DNA of 34,892 bases from Mnemiopsis leidyi. Its lineage: Eukaryota > Ctenophora > Tentaculata > Lobata > Bolinopsidae. This document shows, in pieces, positions 32,915 through 34,892 of the stretch (its first letter is position 1; each line of letters begins with the position of its first letter). Both the position numbers and the translations under genes were made by a program. The notes beneath the pieces are model-generated. The model saw only the letters and a list, made by a program, of their open reading frames with translations, did no database searches and was not told where the DNA came from. The stretch covers positions 54,561-89,452 of the forward strand of contig JH152972.1 in the NCBI GenBank assembly GCA_000226015.1, written 5' to 3'.

Positions 32915-34892
32915 ATGGTAGCAGAAGATGCTGAGTTGTCTGATGTTAAAATTGAAGATATAAAACTAGAGGACGGCGAGGGCGAGGAGAAGACCGAGGA
33001 ACTTGTTTGTCCTTTTGCTCTTAGTCGTAAGTTACTGTATTGTTGTTTGATGTTTTATTGTTTTAATTATCGTAACTCTAAAAACTTTTTTCTTGTATTA
33101 TTTGGGAAAATCGAAAGCATCGACATCATGTTGTGAAAAATTAGGTATAAAATCTGCCTGAAATTGAAGTCAGTGTAATTTAGTGTTGAAGGAGATAAAA
33201 GGCTACCAGAACCTTCATGGGTTGAAACACGATGACTATCAACGGTACAGACAGTATTGTAGTCGCCGCCTTCACCGTATTTACAAAGGTACTTAACTTG
33301 GTCTTATTATTGTGATTAAGTGTCAATTATATGTGTCGATACCTGCACAGCTGTTTTCTTTAAATGTGAAACTTAAAATCTACTCAGTCAAGTCTAAACA
33401 AAGTACAAATTAAGTCCACCTAACACTTACAAAGTAAGTTTACCTAACACTTACTAAGTAAGTGTACCTAACACTTAAAAAGTCAGTGTACCTAACACTT
33501 ATAAAGTAAGTGTACTGAGCACTTACAAACTTTAAATCTACCCAGTCATGTCTAATCAAGTACAAAGTAAGCTTGCCTAACACTTATAAAGTAAGTGTAC
33601 CTAACACTTACAAAGTAAGTGTACCTAACACTTACAAAGTTACACTTACAAAGCATGTGTACCTACCACTTACTTTGTAAGTGTACCTATCACATACTTT
33701 GTAAGTGTACCTAACAAAACCTGACGTCCAACTAATCACAGGATTGAAGTTTCTTCACGGCGGTAAGAAGTTCTCCAACAAAAAGATAACACCAGATCTA
33801 TTTGTAAAGGATATCCGGTACATGCAGATCATCCTCCTGCAAGCCGAGAGAGCATGGGCCTACGCCATGGATCTCAAACAGTTCGCCAATACTGAGTCAA
33901 GAAAACAGGTTTGAAATCCTTGATTTTCTCCGTTTCCTTATTAGTTTTTAATTGGTGTTGTCAGACTAACTTGAACTTATCACAAATATTGATTATTAAA
34001 ATCATAACTTGAGTGATGCTATTTAGCGTGTTTCCCCACAAGTAAATAAGTTAAGCTTCTAAAACTCTAAACACTCAGGTACACCTGATAAGCAAGCTGA
34101 AGAAAGCCGTACTGTACGCAGCCGAGCTAGAGTCTAACTGTGTGTCTCTGAAGTGCGATACAACGACGCAGCTGGAAGCTAAAGCGTACCATCACTACAT
34201 GACCGGAGTCCTGCTGTTTGAACAGGGACACTGGCAGAGAGCGGTAGTTTCTCTTTCTGCTGCTCAGAAAATATACAACAAACTTGCTGGTGAGTGAGGG
34301 ATAACTATTTATGGTTTCTTCTTTATTCTCATTTCTTTAGAAACACTATAATTCTTCAATTAAGTTGTTTTAATTTACACAAAAATTACTAACAAAAGTT
34401 TCCAGCAAATAAAGAGATGTTATGTCAGGATTGTAAGCTATGACCTTCAACTAACATTAAAGAAAGTTATTAACTTTAACTAAACAGATGCGGTGGAGGA
34501 CAGTGAACTATACCGAGAGAAGCATGATGAGATGACCCCTAAAGTGCAGTACTGTCTGTACAACATACAGAGCATGGGGGTGGAGAATATTCAGGGGGAG
34601 GACGGAGAGGGTCTTTTCCAGGAACTGGACAGTATTATCGCTAACAAGGCTACCAAATCTGCTGCTGCTGGTAAGTTGTACTAGACAGTATCATCGCTAA
34701 CAAGGCTACCAAATCTGCTGCTGGCTGGTAAGTTGTACTAGACAGTATTATCGCTAACAAGGCTACCAAATCTGCTGCTGGCTGGTAAGTTGTACTAGAC
34801 AGTATTATCGCTAACAAGGCTACAAATCTGCTGCTGCTGGTAAGTTGTACTAGACAGTATTATCGCTAACAAGGCTACCAAATCTGCTGCTG
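32915..34892 (+). CDS. SRP68: SRP68, signal recognition particle 68 kDa subunit, 5' part (cut by window end)
   Basis: Exons are 32915-33026, 33184-33288, 33742-33908, 34079-34289 and 34488-34670, all joined by GT-AG introns in one frame and coding for about 259 residues. Human SRP68 has about 627, so more than half lies beyond the window. After an acidic start (KIEDIKLEDGEGEEKTEE) come the conserved RNA-binding region (HGLKHDDYQRYRQYCSRRLH) and the helical segments LQAERAWAYAMDLKQFAN, KLKKAVLYAAELE and AKAYHHYMTGVLLFEQGHW. SRP68 binds 7SL RNA with SRP72 and supports co-translational targeting to the ER. The ATG at 32915 follows the family acidic N-terminus; an in-frame ATG at 32852 is the alternative. 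Intron 2 holds a minisatellite, and the last visible exon end is tandemly copied. Confidence 0.93.
33376..33715. repeat. Intronic minisatellite carrying splice-donor words
   Basis: About a dozen imperfect units based on cctaacacttacaaagtaag lie in SRP68 intron 2. Most are imperfect palindromes (acacttac/gtaagtgt). At least seven contain GTAAGT, the consensus 5' splice-site word. A higher-order copy is visible: aaatctac(t/c)cagtca recurs at 33376 and 33534, 158 bases apart. The array ends about 25 bases before the next exon. Confidence 0.92.
34628..34892 (+). repeat. Tandem copies of an SRP68 exon end with its splice donor
   Basis: Four full units of 55-57 bp and a partial fifth start at 34628, 34684, 34741, 34798 and 34853. 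Each unit contains the last 43-45 bases of the exon (gacagtattatcgctaaca to gctgctg), the donor ggtaagt, and tgtacta. Only the first copy is joined to the conserved exon. The array runs to the window edge. Confidence 0.93.

Noticed and set aside
33376-33715. Regular repeats considered as a CRISPR array
   Set aside because: Units are contiguous without unique spacers, lie in an intron of an animal gene and have a minisatellite pattern.

Overview
This is an animal (metazoan) nuclear genome window. Genes are split by GT-AG introns, intergenic DNA is AT-rich, and minisatellites, foldback elements and a tRNA-like SINE are present. The protein set includes a TGF-beta type II receptor-like kinase, a C-type-lectin/sushi secreted protein, a Mediator 26 subunit, anoctamins, DPH1 and SRP68. 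The TGF-beta receptor family points to an animal. The long AT-rich gaps and compact genes suggest an invertebrate, perhaps an early-branching one, but I cannot name the phylum from this sequence.

Layout, left to right. 1-187: minisatellite. 1776-3455 (+): single-exon secreted papain-like protein with C-type-lectin-like and sushi domains. 4570-5942 (-): two-exon ARF1-class GTPase. 6580-8010 (-): membrane-anchored receptor kinase with DFD in place of DFG. 8011-11898: no convincing gene, two repeat elements. 11899-14001 and 14628-17233 (+): tandem pair of anoctamin/TMEM16 paralogues, the first without introns in its coding sequence, the second with one. 17234-20645: no convincing gene. 20646-22216 (-): five-exon, unusually short MED26 made of small exons. 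22217-27458: repeat-rich block with a 117-bp perfect inverted repeat next to a run of Ns, a CG-rich repeat family and a foldback element of about 1.8 kb. 27459-29736 (+): seven-exon RWD/RING-H2 protein. 30102-31967 (+): DPH1, with a reading-frame problem at one exon junction. 32915 to window end (+): 5' part of SRP68, with a splice-donor-rich minisatellite in an intron and a tandemly copied exon end at the window edge.

The genes do not form a pathway. Most are independent housekeeping genes (vesicle traffic, transcription, protein targeting, diphthamide synthesis, ubiquitin). The anoctamin pair is a local duplication. The most unusual points are the papain-lectin-sushi fusion with a replaced catalytic Asn, the anoctamins that lack most calcium ligands, the DFD receptor kinase, the minimal MED26, and the splice-donor-bearing repeats in SRP68. 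All homology calls rest on motif recognition by eye; no search was run.
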